DNA of 64,000 nt from HGM04593 sp045630965. Its GTDB lineage: Bacteria; Bacteroidota; Bacteroidia; Bacteroidales; Bacteroidaceae. Where the stretch lies: positions 1 through 64,000 of the forward strand of contig JAZQTU010000013.1 in NCBI GenBank assembly GCA_045630965.1. The letters run 5' to 3'. Position numbers and translations under genes: made by a program. The stretch's first letter is position 1; every line of letters starts with the position of its first letter. The notes beneath the pieces were generated by a model. That model did not search any database, was not told where the DNA came from, and saw only the letters and a list, made by a program, of their open reading frames with translations. Below are positions 17,185-25,943 of the stretch, one piece after another.

Positions 17185-18414
17185 TCATTCTCTACCTTTC
17201 TCATCAAGATATGAATCCTTGAATCCCAAGAAATAGAGGACTCCGTCAAGACCAATGGTGTTTATCGCCTGCTTTGCATTTGCCACCACGCGCGGTTTAG
17301 CATGGAAGGCTATTCCGAGACCAGCCATACTGAGCATAGGCAGGTCGTTGGCGCCATCACCGACTGCAATTGTCTGGGCCAAGTCAACCTTTTCAACTTG
17401 CGCAATAAGCCTCAACAGTTCAGCTTTGCGACGTCCATCAACTATTTCACCAAGATAACGGCCGGTAAGTTTTCCATCCGCATCTATCTCAAGTTCATTG
17501 GCATATACATAATCAATACCGAATTTCTTTTGCAGGTACTCGCCGAAGTAGGTAAATCCACCAGAAAGAATGGCTATCTTATAGCCGTAGCTCTTGAGCA
17601 CATACATAAGACGCCCTACACCTTCAGTAATGGGCAGGCTCTCTGCAATCTCACGCATTACTGACGAGTCAAGTCCTTTAAGCATGGCTACACGTTCGGT
17701 AAAACTCTCCTTGAAGTCAATCTCACCACGCATGGCACGTTCCGTAATCTCCTTTACCTTATCGCCAACACCAGCCCTCTTGGCAAGTTCATCAATAACT
17801 TCGGTCTGTATAAGGGTTGAGTCCATATCAAAGCAGATAAGCCTGCGCATACGACGGTACATATTATCTATCTGGAATGAACAGTCCATTGCCATTTCAC
17901 TCGACATACGCAACAATTCTGCCTGCAGGACATTGCGATCTACAGGAGTACCGCGCAGAGAGAATTCAATGCACGCACGTACATTTTTTGAAGGGTCCTT
18001 GATAGACATACGACCTGAAAGGCGACGTATAGAATCGATATTCAGTCCCTGTTCGGCTATGAGACGTGTAACAGCCTCTATCTGTTCTGCCGACAGTTTG
18101 CGTCCCAAAAGTGTAAGGATATAACGGTTCTTGCCCTGACGTTGCACCCAAGCCTCGTAATCATCGGCTTCAATTGGGAAGAATCTTATATTTACGCCCA
18201 ATTCACTCGCTTTGAAAAGCAGTTTCTTCATTACGTGTCCCGAATTTTCTTCTACGACACGAATGAGTATTCCTAAAGAGAGGGTACTATGTATGTCAGC
18301 CTGTCCAATATCAAGGATAGTTACACCATATTTAGACAGTACAGACATTATTGATGCTGTAAGACCAGGTCTGTCTTCGCCTGTTATTCTTATGAGTATG
18401 AGTTCTTTTTCCAT
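17185..18414 (-). CDS. serB: Phosphoserine phosphatase with N-terminal ACT domains
   Basis: Last step of serine biosynthesis: hydrolyses phosphoserine. 409 residues, longer than E. coli SerB. Two ACT-like regulatory domains (about 1-80 and 95-170, beginning ILIRITGEDRPGLTASI) precede the HAD phosphatase domain. HAD motifs: CFDMDSTL with Asp196 nucleophile and Asp198, motif II ILSGGF, a lysine before the last motif, and motif IV GDGANDLPML. The ACT domains probably sense serine or another amino acid. Confidence 0.94.
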   Translation of the reverse strand: MEKELILIRITGEDRPGLTASIMSVLSKYGVTILDIGQADIHSTLSLGILIRVVEENSGHVMKKLLFKASELGVNIRFFPIEADDYEAWVQRQGKNRYILTLLGRKLSAEQIEAVTRLIAEQGLNIDSIRRLSGRMSIKDPSKNVRACIEFSLRGTPVDRNVLQAELLRMSSEMAMDCSFQIDNMYRRMRRLICFDMDSTLIQTEVIDELAKRAGVGDKVKEITERAMRGEIDFKESFTERVAMLKGLDSSVMREIAESLPITEGVGRLMYVLKSYGYKIAILSGGFTYFGEYLQKKFGIDYVYANELEIDADGKLTGRYLGEIVDGRRKAELLRLIAQVEKVDLAQTIAVGDGANDLPMLSMAGLGIAFHAKPRVVANAKQAINTIGLDGVLYFLGFKDSYLDEKGRE

Positions 18415-18460
18415 ATATTGTATCTTACTAAAGATTCTGCATATACGTTACTACATATGT

Positions 18461-19474
18461 TCAGGGAGTCTCTGAAAGAAGCGAAATTCCCCAGTTATAT
18501 ATCTTGTCTATTGTGGGTGTTGCAACATGTAATTGCTTGGCCTGTTCATATATATAGCGCAATCCATAATTGAAGTCTTCCTGGAAATAACGGCTTTGAA
18601 GATCCGGTTGCCACCCATATTCTGTTTCAACCATTGGGGTTTTAATGCCCTTGAAACTGCCAATTGACGTTATTTTCCTTTTAAGAGCATCGATATCGGC
18701 ACTTTCATAATATTCAAGTATCGGTTTGAGAAATCCCGGTGTCACAGGAAGTTTTTCAAGCAACATGAAAAGTTCTTTGTCAAGAGCTACAAGGGTTTCC
18801 GAAGCCAGCTCGTTCCACTCTTCGTAGAAAAGAAACTGACGGTCGTAATATACCTCCTTGTTCCAATCCTTAAAAAGAGAATACAAGCGTGCCGGATGAA
18901 GAATTGGGTTGCTATTGGTAAAACTTGCTTCAAAATGGTTCTTCAGAAGTTTGACAGGCCTGTCAAACAGCGTTTCCACGACACCACGGAAAGACTCCTT
19001 GTCATCACTATTCTCAACAGCTATACTATAGCACTCCTTATATCCCAAGAGAGCAGCACTTTTACCATATTCCTTTACACGAGCTATAAAAGGTACTCTT
19101 TGAAATCCCCATAAAGAGACATTGCCGTCAAATACTTTCTGCGCCTCGAAAAAGAAACCTGTTGAAGAGAATACACTTCCCACAAATGAACCTTTCTCCA
19201 CATATGGTGCTATTGATTCAAGTACAGGCTTTATGGCATAGCCTGGCAAACACAACAACACTATCCCGGCACCCTTTACAGCAAGTTCTGGATCATCCGT
19301 CACCAATGCCGGCTGCGCATGCAGAGCATTCCCGTCAGGAGTAAAAACAGTCAACTCTTCACTCCAATTGTCAGGATTCCTTGTAAGGATATTGATATCA
19401 ACACCCTTTGCACCAATATAGCCGGCTACTACATGTCCCAAAGAACCTCCTCCGCATATGCACACTGTTGTCAT
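18461..19474 (-). CDS. Opine/octopine-dehydrogenase-like NAD(P)-binding protein
   Basis: 337 residues. The N-terminal Rossmann fold starts with ICGGGSLGHVVAGYIG (about 5-20) and contains LLCLPGYAIKPVL (about 83-95) where related enzymes have the nucleotide-proximal segment. The C-terminal helical domain resembles the octopine/nopaline dehydrogenase family, with a conserved NPILHPARL block near 190-198 that includes the family histidine. Such enzymes reductively join an amino acid's amine to a keto acid, or oxidise related 2-substituted acids. Its ATG overlaps the upstream gene's TGA (19471-19474), so it is translationally coupled to the nucleotidyltransferase/aminotransferase fusion and should act in the same pathway. 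The substrate is unknown. Confidence 0.75.
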   Translation of the reverse strand: MTTVCICGGGSLGHVVAGYIGAKGVDINILTRNPDNWSEELTVFTPDGNALHAQPALVTDDPELAVKGAGIVLLCLPGYAIKPVLESIAPYVEKGSFVGSVFSSTGFFFEAQKVFDGNVSLWGFQRVPFIARVKEYGKSAALLGYKECYSIAVENSDDKESFRGVVETLFDRPVKLLKNHFEASFTNSNPILHPARLYSLFKDWNKEVYYDRQFLFYEEWNELASETLVALDKELFMLLEKLPVTPGFLKPILEYYESADIDALKRKITSIGSFKGIKTPMVETEYGWQPDLQSRYFQEDFNYGLRYIYEQAKQLHVATPTIDKIYNWGISLLSETP

Positions 19475-21288
19475 ACCTGAAAACTTTTAAGAGCTTCAAT
19501 AAGACGACAATTATCATTCTTGCCACGAACGGCAATGCGCATATACTGCTTGCCGTCAAAGCCCGTTTTGCCCGAACAGTCGCGCAAAAGGATATTGTAT
19601 TCTTTTAACATACGCAGCACAAGGCTGTTGGCAGTATATGGTGGTAGCACTTCTACCAGAAAGTAGTTTGCTTGCGAAGGCATGACACGCAAGTAGTCTA
19701 TTGCACGCAGTTTCTCCTCGAAGCTATTTCGTTCCTCTATAAACTTGTCACAAGCACGATGATAGTCACCTTCATACTTGCTAAATATCTGCATGAAGAA
19801 TTCACAGAATGAATTTATATTCCATATGCTCACCATCTCCTTTATTTTGGCAATGACTGCAACGTCAGCCGAGCATAAAATACCCAAACGGATACCTGGA
19901 ACACCATAACTCTTGCTTATTGACTTCATCACCAACATACGGGGATATCTCTCGAGAATTTCATCATGCAACAATGTATTATCTCTCCAACCGTCACTGA
20001 AATCAACAAAACTCTCATCCACTATAAGCCTTATACCTCGTTTCTCACACCACTGGGCAAGTATACACACATCTTCCAATGCGATGAAGTTTCCCGAAGG
20101 ATTGTCAGGGTTTATAAGCAACAGGTTGTCAACACTGTTACTGCCAAAGAATTCCATAAGGTCATGAGCTGTGTAACGGTAATCTTTGTCCTTGGGGACA
20201 AAAGTCACCAACGAATCCTTATTACGTCTGTTTGGGTATTCCTCGAAAGTAGGACGTACTATTCCCAACTTTCCTGGCAACAGCTCCATAAGTGCCTTTA
20301 TAAGTTCTGCAGCTCCATTACCGGGTACAATATAATCCTCTTTCACACCCCAACATTTGCTCGCAAGCAATGTATTCACCTTCATTCCCGAAGGATACTC
20401 CTGAATAAGAGTGGAAAAATTAGCCTTCATCTCATCGACAATTCTTGACGATGCAAAATAAGGGTTTACCAGATAGCAATAGTCAAGCATCTTGGGAAAA
20501 CGCCAATATCCGCCGAAACGGCCATAATACTTGTTCAACAAGTCTTTTTCTTCGGCAAAAAGAGCTTCTGCGATATCAAGGTCCTGTTTATCATCAATCT
20601 CATACCACTTTTCATTGCCAACAGGCAATGCCTTGAGTTCACTGTTGTCGAGGAATGTTATTACCCTCAATACATTCTCATAATACTCATTGTTGCCCAC
20701 AGCCTTTGTATAGGCATCAAGGAAAGGAATGTACTTGGTACGGCTGAACTCTTTCGAAAACTTATAGACATTTATAGTCTTATAATATTTGTTGACTTCG
20801 TCAAAACGGAATGCCGCCTTTGGCACAAAATTCACGATATTGTTCTCATCATCTATGCAGACAACAGTTCCGTCCATCCAACTCTCATATTTTGCAACAA
20901 GAGCAAGGTTTGGATGCTCATTGTCAACAAGCAGCCTCAGCATAGAGTCATCAAAAACAAGATCCGATTCTATCAAGAGTGTATCATCCTGCAACATATA
21001 CTCCTTAGCCAAAGCCAAAGAATATATATTGTTGGTTTTGTAATATATGCTGTTCTCGACATACTCAATGTCAAGTTTTCCGCGATACCTGTCACCTATA
21101 TGCTCTATCAATTTGCCACCTTCGTAACCTACTACAATAACTATACGTTCAAGGTCCAGCCGTGACAATTGATTCAGCAAACGGTCAATTATACATTCAC
21201 CGTTCATCTTGACCATACATTTGGTATTCTCCTTGGTATATTCACCAAGTCGCTTGCCCATTCCGGCAGCCAATATAATTGCTTGCAT
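19471..21288 (-). CDS. Fusion of a LicC/PntC-like nucleotidyltransferase and a class I/II aminotransferase
   Basis: 605 residues in two parts. Residues 1 to about 245 form a sugar-phosphate/choline-phosphate-type nucleotidyltransferase: AAGMGKRLG at 7-15, Lys27 in CMVKMNGECIIDR, and metal-binding Asp109 in LIESDL. Residues about 255-605 form a fold-type I PLP enzyme of the HisC/CobD type: NPDNPSGN (393-400), Asp424 in IVDESF, PLP lysine Lys459 in SISKSYG, and the substrate-carboxylate arginine near 467. The same two-domain order is known from phosphonate cytidylyltransferase-aminotransferases (PntC with an AEP-transaminase domain), which suggests nucleotide activation of an amino-phosphonate or amino-alcohol phosphate. 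However, no PEP mutase gene is in this window. Coupled by an ATGA overlap to the dehydrogenase-like gene downstream. Confidence 0.85.
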   Translation of the reverse strand: MQAIILAAGMGKRLGEYTKENTKCMVKMNGECIIDRLLNQLSRLDLERIVIVVGYEGGKLIEHIGDRYRGKLDIEYVENSIYYKTNNIYSLALAKEYMLQDDTLLIESDLVFDDSMLRLLVDNEHPNLALVAKYESWMDGTVVCIDDENNIVNFVPKAAFRFDEVNKYYKTINVYKFSKEFSRTKYIPFLDAYTKAVGNNEYYENVLRVITFLDNSELKALPVGNEKWYEIDDKQDLDIAEALFAEEKDLLNKYYGRFGGYWRFPKMLDYCYLVNPYFASSRIVDEMKANFSTLIQEYPSGMKVNTLLASKCWGVKEDYIVPGNGAAELIKALMELLPGKLGIVRPTFEEYPNRRNKDSLVTFVPKDKDYRYTAHDLMEFFGSNSVDNLLLINPDNPSGNFIALEDVCILAQWCEKRGIRLIVDESFVDFSDGWRDNTLLHDEILERYPRMLVMKSISKSYGVPGIRLGILCSADVAVIAKIKEMVSIWNINSFCEFFMQIFSKYEGDYHRACDKFIEERNSFEEKLRAIDYLRVMPSQANYFLVEVLPPYTANSLVLRMLKEYNILLRDCSGKTGFDGKQYMRIAVRGKNDNCRLIEALKSFQV

Positions 21289-21350
21289 ATACTTTCAATT
21301 GCTTATTTCAAGATATTACACTGCACCGACATTAATTGAAATGCAATGTG

Positions 21351-21374
21351 ATGTAAAAATACTATTTTTTACAT
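21351..21374. terminator. AT-rich hairpin between the two fusion genes
   Basis: ATGTAAAAATA (21351-21361) and TATTTTTTACAT (21363-21374) form a near-perfect inverted repeat just after the stop codon of the amidotransferase-dipeptidase gene and before the start of the next gene. It may terminate the former or act as an operator for the latter. Confidence 0.4.
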
Positions 21375-21393
21375 TATGTACAAAGGTTGTACC

Positions 21394-23148
21394 CTATTTC
21401 TGTTGCACCTGTTCCATCACACGTAGCCAGTTTCCACCCCAGATCTTTTCAATTGACTCTTCACTGTAGCCCCTACGCAACAGTTCACGTGTCACATTTA
21501 GAAGTTGAGCCGCACTTGAACAACCAACTATAGACCCGTCACCGTCAAAATCGGTTCCAATTCCCACATGATCAATACCGGCAACATCTATTGCATGTTC
21601 AAGGTGTTTAATGAAGTCAGTCAGAGACGCCTCGCCATCCTCGCACAGAAAACCGCCATACATGGTCAGCTGCACCACACCACCCTTGTGAGCGATTGCC
21701 TTCAGTTGCCCATCGGTAAGATTTCGTGGATGATTACACAAAGCCTTGCACGAAGAATGTGAGCACACGACAGGCTTTTCACTTAAATCAAGCACTTGCC
21801 AGAATGTACTTTCTGCAGCATGGGAGAGATCAATGAGCATACCTGTACGATTCATCTCCCTGACAACAGATTTACCGAACTCACTCAACCCGCCATGTTC
21901 ACCTGTTCCACGCGCCGAGTCACATATATCATTATTGCCATTATGACACAATGTTATATATACAACCCCCATATTTCGCCAACGTGCGATATTGGTCAAC
22001 TCTTTTCCTATTGCATAGCCATTCTCTATTCCACGCATTATAACACTCTTTCCGGCTTTCTTCAACGCATACAACTCTGCCGGGTTATCACAAAGCACAA
22101 CAGATTCGCCACAACGGCATACCCTATCGGCTATTCCTTGTAAAAGTTCATCGGCCTTGACTGTGGCACGTTGCAAAGAGTCCTCATCACGTTCTTCCTG
22201 CTTAAGATATGCCACCATTGTGGCAACATCAAGCGCCCCCTCATGCATCTTATGCAAATCGACAAGCGCTGTTTCACTGCGTTCATTCAATTCATAGCCT
22301 TTACAAAAGAGCATTGGAGTATCACAATGTGAATCAAGCGATATTATACGCGAATGAATCTCTCGTGAACGATGATAGAGACGGGCCTCCTTGACAAACC
22401 ATTCAAAAAGAGGCATCATAGAGCGGTCTCCGTTGAGTATAAATGATTCCGGATGCCACTGGACCCCTACGATTACACGACCATCGACAGCCTCCATTCC
22501 CTCAACAACCCCATCAGGTGCTGTCGCTGTTACCTCAAACCCGGCTGGCACTCCATTGACAGCCTGATGATGGAATGTATTTACCTTCAAGGTGTCGCAT
22601 CCAAAAATGTTCCCCAACAGACTTCCCTTGACAAAATTGACTTCGTGCGTAGCAACACCGCGTTCCACAGGCTCCTGATCATGATTAAGCAAGGCATTAC
22701 CCAAAGCCGCATAAACATCCTGATGCACAGACCCACCCAACGCAGCCGCAATCGTCTGTATGCCACGGCATATACCTAGAATAGGTATGTTCATATCAAC
22801 GGCAAGAAGGGTCATAAGAAGTTCCTGCTCGTCCCTTTTTGGATTTATTGCATGTAGAAGTGTATAATCAGGAGTTTCACCCATATAACGTGGGTCAATA
22901 TCTGCACCACCCGTAAGCAATAATGCATCAATATGCCGTAACGTCTCCACGAGCGCATCACGGTTGACATAAGGAGGAATTATCAAAGGAGTTCCGCCTG
23001 CTTCAAGCACTGAAGCATAATAGGCTTCAGCAACAGCAGCATTTCCGTCACGGTAGTTTGCAGATATTCCTATAACAGGTGAAGGCACTCCCATGGGAAA
23101 GTGGTCATGCATCCTTTTATATTCACCACGAAAATCGAATTTATCCAT
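21394..23148 (-). CDS. Fusion of class I glutamine amidotransferase-like (PuuD-type) hydrolase and M19 membrane dipeptidase
   Basis: 584 residues from the ATG at 23146-23148; a GTG ten codons upstream is also open but less likely. The N-terminal half (about 20-255) resembles gamma-glutamyl-GABA hydrolase: LLLTGGADIDP, nucleophile Cys127 in GICRGIQ, and His232/Glu234 in WHPES. The C-terminal half (about 265-580) is a renal-dipeptidase (M19) domain with the zinc motif HCD (His274, Asp276), VIMRGIENGYAIG, the metal histidines in DLSHAAES and CSHSS, and GIGTDFDGDG. No signal peptide is visible, so it should work in the cytoplasm. Cutting gamma-glutamyl peptides and then dipeptides is a plausible joint role. 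An Lrp/AsnC regulator lies directly upstream on the same strand. Confidence 0.88.
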   Translation of the reverse strand: MDKFDFRGEYKRMHDHFPMGVPSPVIGISANYRDGNAAVAEAYYASVLEAGGTPLIIPPYVNRDALVETLRHIDALLLTGGADIDPRYMGETPDYTLLHAINPKRDEQELLMTLLAVDMNIPILGICRGIQTIAAALGGSVHQDVYAALGNALLNHDQEPVERGVATHEVNFVKGSLLGNIFGCDTLKVNTFHHQAVNGVPAGFEVTATAPDGVVEGMEAVDGRVIVGVQWHPESFILNGDRSMMPLFEWFVKEARLYHRSREIHSRIISLDSHCDTPMLFCKGYELNERSETALVDLHKMHEGALDVATMVAYLKQEERDEDSLQRATVKADELLQGIADRVCRCGESVVLCDNPAELYALKKAGKSVIMRGIENGYAIGKELTNIARWRNMGVVYITLCHNGNNDICDSARGTGEHGGLSEFGKSVVREMNRTGMLIDLSHAAESTFWQVLDLSEKPVVCSHSSCKALCNHPRNLTDGQLKAIAHKGGVVQLTMYGGFLCEDGEASLTDFIKHLEHAIDVAGIDHVGIGTDFDGDGSIVGCSSAAQLLNVTRELLRRGYSEESIEKIWGGNWLRVMEQVQQK

Positions 23149-23229
23149 TGTTGCAATATTAATAGAAAAGCCCCACACTGCGATTGCTCAGCAACCGTCG
23201 TGCAGGGCATGCTACATTACTATCAGAAA

Positions 23230-23697
23230 TTATTCCATTGGCATATTGCGCTTGATACTGTTGTCAAGCACAATCATTGTCTCGGTACTTACGACACCGG
23301 GAATTTCCTGAACCTTTGTATTAAGGAGCTGCATAAGATGCTCATTGTCATGCGAATACATTTTGGCGATAATGGAATATGGTCCAGTTGTATAACAACA
23401 CTCCACGACTTCAGGCACTTGACGCAACTGTTCAACAACATCCTTGTACATAGAACCACGCTCCAGACGTATACCTATATATGTACATGTCTTGTATCCA
23501 AGACGGCGGAAATCGATCTCATATCCGGAACCAGATATTATGCCCATGTCTATGAGATGCTGCACACGCAAGTGTATTGCGGCACGTGATACTCCGCACA
23601 ACTCTGCAACATTACGGAAAGGTATTCTTGCATCCTTTGATATGATGCTCATGATCTTAAGGTCAAGCGCGTCGACCTTACATTCGAGATTTTTCAT
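23230..23697 (-). CDS. Lrp/AsnC-family transcriptional regulator
   Basis: 155 residues from the ATG at 23695-23697; a TTG three codons earlier is unlikely. It has an N-terminal helix-turn-helix (about 5-55: LDLKIMSIISKDARIPFRNVA, split here by residue 25) and a C-terminal ligand-sensing RAM domain (about 65-145, with VVECCYTTGPYSIIAKMY-like strands). Members sense amino acids as octamers. It lies 81 bases upstream of the amidotransferase-dipeptidase gene on the same strand, so it probably regulates that gene, and its ligand may be an amino acid released by it. Confidence 0.9.
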   Translation of the reverse strand: MKNLECKVDALDLKIMSIISKDARIPFRNVAELCGVSRAAIHLRVQHLIDMGIISGSGYEIDFRRLGYKTCTYIGIRLERGSMYKDVVEQLRQVPEVVECCYTTGPYSIIAKMYSHDNEHLMQLLNTKVQEIPGVVSTETMIVLDNSIKRNMPME

Positions 23698-23723
23698 TAT
23701 GGTCAATTATTATATGTGTTTTT

Positions 23724-24551
23724 TCATTTACCTGTCACACCCTTTATCTCAAGGTCATATACAAGTGCACTATAAGGTGGCACCCTGTCGGAGCCCTCTG
23801 CTCCGTAAGCCAGTTCCCAAGGTATATACAATTTACATATTGTACCTTCCGGCAATGTCATGAGCGCCTCTGCAAATCCATCAACCAGACTATTCACGTC
23901 AAGTTCCACGACATTACCTCGCGAAGTGTCAAAAACAGCCCCATTGGGATATGTACCCTTATACACACACTGCACTTTGTCATAATAACCGGCAACAGGG
24001 CCATTGCCCATCTGTTCAATTTTGTACAACAGACCACTGGGAAGAGTCACTACACCCGGACGACCTTTGCATTTAGTGATAAACTCTTCACTTGCTGAAC
24101 GGAATATACGTTGGTTATAATAATCTGCAGCCTGCTTGGCGGTCATGGTCTTCCCAGTACCATAGGCCGTAGCTATAAGCCCTTCGAGGAACATCTTTCT
24201 ATCGACTCCCTTTTCCGCGTCATCGGGATAGACAGCTTTATCGGCGCGCTCAAGCATCTCCATCGCCGACGCCGCAACCAGTACACCTTGAGCGTAAGCT
24301 ACAGCTTCCGGAGATTCGTCTGCCGGAAATGCATCGCGTAATCCACGTAGGAAAAATGGCAATGTTTCCTCATCTATCCCAAGTTCCTCCATTGTCACAG
24401 GCATACTCTCCGATATGAGCATGCTTACAGCAAAAGATATTGAATCGTGCTCATTCTTCAATTCAACCCTCTTGTCAGGCACACGATTACACGCAAAGAG
24501 AGAAAATGAGAGAAGAGCAAAAAGGGCAGTCTTCCTGACAATACGTTTCAT
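23724..24551 (-). CDS. FKBP-type peptidyl-prolyl isomerase, lipoprotein
   Basis: 275 residues. A lipoprotein signal (LSFSLFAC, Cys21) precedes an FKBP N-terminal dimerisation region (about 35-170), with the FKBP domain at about 180-272 (VQCVYKGTYPNGAVFDTS, FAEALMTLPEGTICKLYIPWELAYG, VYDLEIKGV). The protein should fold envelope proteins from the periplasmic face of a membrane. It lies six bases downstream of a second FKBP gene without a signal peptide; the two appear to form an operon and a duplicated pair addressed to different compartments. Confidence 0.92.
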   Translation of the reverse strand: MKRIVRKTALFALLSFSLFACNRVPDKRVELKNEHDSISFAVSMLISESMPVTMEELGIDEETLPFFLRGLRDAFPADESPEAVAYAQGVLVAASAMEMLERADKAVYPDDAEKGVDRKMFLEGLIATAYGTGKTMTAKQAADYYNQRIFRSASEEFITKCKGRPGVVTLPSGLLYKIEQMGNGPVAGYYDKVQCVYKGTYPNGAVFDTSRGNVVELDVNSLVDGFAEALMTLPEGTICKLYIPWELAYGAEGSDRVPPYSALVYDLEIKGVTGK

Positions 24552-24557
24552 TACAAT

Positions 24558-25142
24558 TTAGAGAACCTTTATAAGCTCCACATCAAATATCAAAGCACTG
24601 TAAGGAGGTATCATCTCACCGGCACCATGTTCGCCGTATGCCATGTCATACGGAATATAAAGACGCCATTTTGCACCTTCCTGCATGAGCTGAAGAGCCT
24701 CAACCCAGCCTCTGATAACCTGATTTACGCCAAATACAGCAGGTTCACCACGCTTGATTGAACTGTCGAATATTGTTCCGTCAATAAGAGTGCCCTCATA
24801 ATGACACTGTACGCGGTCGGTTGCAGACGGTTTCTTACCGTTACCCTCATTGATTACCTGATATTGCAGACCGCTTGGCAATGTCACGACACCTTCCTTC
24901 TTTGCATTTTCTGCAAGAAAAGCCTCGCCAGCCTCCTTATTCTGAGCATAAGCCTCTGCTGCCAACTTCTGGAAATGCTCGTTCACAACCTTCTGTGCAT
25001 CGGCATGCGACATTTCTGTTTTTCCCCCGGTAAGGACATTGTTGATTCCTTTCACAAAATCCTCGATACTCATACCCTTTACACCCATTGACAACAAATT
25101 TTGACCTATACCCATTCCAAGGCCGTAACTGAATTTATCCAT
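24558..25142 (-). CDS. FKBP-type peptidyl-prolyl isomerase without signal peptide
   Basis: 194 residues beginning MDKFSYGLGMGIGQNL, the N-terminal MIP-type helical domain, then an FKBP domain (about 100-193: VQCHYEGTLIDGTIFDSS, WVEALQLMQEGAKWRLYIPYDMAYGEHGAGEMIPP). No secretion signal is visible, so it is probably cytoplasmic. It is first of a two-gene unit with the lipoprotein FKBP at 23724-24551. Confidence 0.93.
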   Translation of the reverse strand: MDKFSYGLGMGIGQNLLSMGVKGMSIEDFVKGINNVLTGGKTEMSHADAQKVVNEHFQKLAAEAYAQNKEAGEAFLAENAKKEGVVTLPSGLQYQVINEGNGKKPSATDRVQCHYEGTLIDGTIFDSSIKRGEPAVFGVNQVIRGWVEALQLMQEGAKWRLYIPYDMAYGEHGAGEMIPPYSALIFDVELIKVL

Positions 25143-25459
25143 TTTTCTATTATTTATTTGTTATTGCTAATTCTGTCATTTTGTAAAACGCACAAGATGC
25201 ATTATTTTTTTCTACAAACGTGGCGAAGATACAATTTATATTTAAAACAAGTAACATTGCGAGCATTTTTTTATTAAAACTGAAAATATTTTTTCTTTTT
25301 CACACTTTTTCGCAACAAATTCACTTTTAGCAAAGTGTCACTTCATCAACATCAACTCATTATTGTCAAAGAGAATAGCATGAAATAGAAAAAAATTTAT
25401 AGACTGCACTCGCTGTAAAATATTCAAGCAAGCTTGATATTATTTTGCTCGTTTGTTGC
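25143..25459. other. Gene-free AT-rich region between divergent FKBP and small membrane protein genes
   Basis: No gene seen. It must hold the promoters of both divergent transcripts. On the minus strand a TATCTTCG-like -7 element lies near 25224 (one mismatch). The rest is poly-A/T with no repeat that I could support. Confidence 0.5.
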
Positions 25460-25467
25460 TATCTTTG
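25460..25467 (+). promoter_or_regulatory. -7 element of the small membrane protein gene
   Basis: Exact TATCTTTG. Predicted transcription start near 25474, which rules out the open ATG-like start at 25434 and supports translation from 25497. Confidence 0.6.
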
Positions 25468-25496
25468 TAAAGAAACTTCACGAAACAGATTCAACC

Positions 25497-25874
25497 ATGA
25501 ACAACACAATAGTTCTTATAGGAATATTGGTCTTTATTGTTGCCGGATTTATCATTCTGCATAAGGTATACCGTAACAGGCCTGTTGTCGACGACCACCA
25601 CAGCCACGACAGCGAAGACGGCACATGCTGTGGAAAGCACACAAACTGCTCCAAAGGATATGACAACAGCAACCTCTATTTTGAAGATGAGGAACTGGAC
25701 CGTTTCAAGGGTGCCAAACAGGAAGACTACACAGAATCGGATATCGAAGAGTTCAGACATATCCTTTACACAATGAAAAAGGATGAAGTTGACACATGGG
25801 CCCACTGTCTGCAGACACGCGGAATAGAGATTCCCCAGGAGATCAAGGATGAAATCCTGCTTATACTTCAATGA
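25497..25874 (+). CDS. Small single-span membrane protein with His/Cys metal motif
   Basis: 125 residues from the ATG at 25497, chosen because the only good promoter lies downstream of the longer start. One transmembrane helix (about 3-22) is followed by a His/Cys cluster (DDHHSHDSEDGTCCGKHTNCSK, residues about 32-53, split here in prose) and an acidic helical cytoplasmic domain ending at an amphipathic helix. The cluster (four His, three Cys) looks able to bind zinc or another metal. I do not recognise a characterised family. Followed 69 bases later by porW/sprE. Confidence 0.7.
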   Translation: MNNTIVLIGILVFIVAGFIILHKVYRNRPVVDDHHSHDSEDGTCCGKHTNCSKGYDNSNLYFEDEELDRFKGAKQEDYTESDIEEFRHILYTMKKDEVDTWAHCLQTRGIEIPQEIKDEILLILQ

Positions 25875-25943
25875 CTTTCCATTTGCCACAAGCACAATAA
25901 AAGAGCACTGTTTGAGTTATAATATTTATATTATAAGACTATA

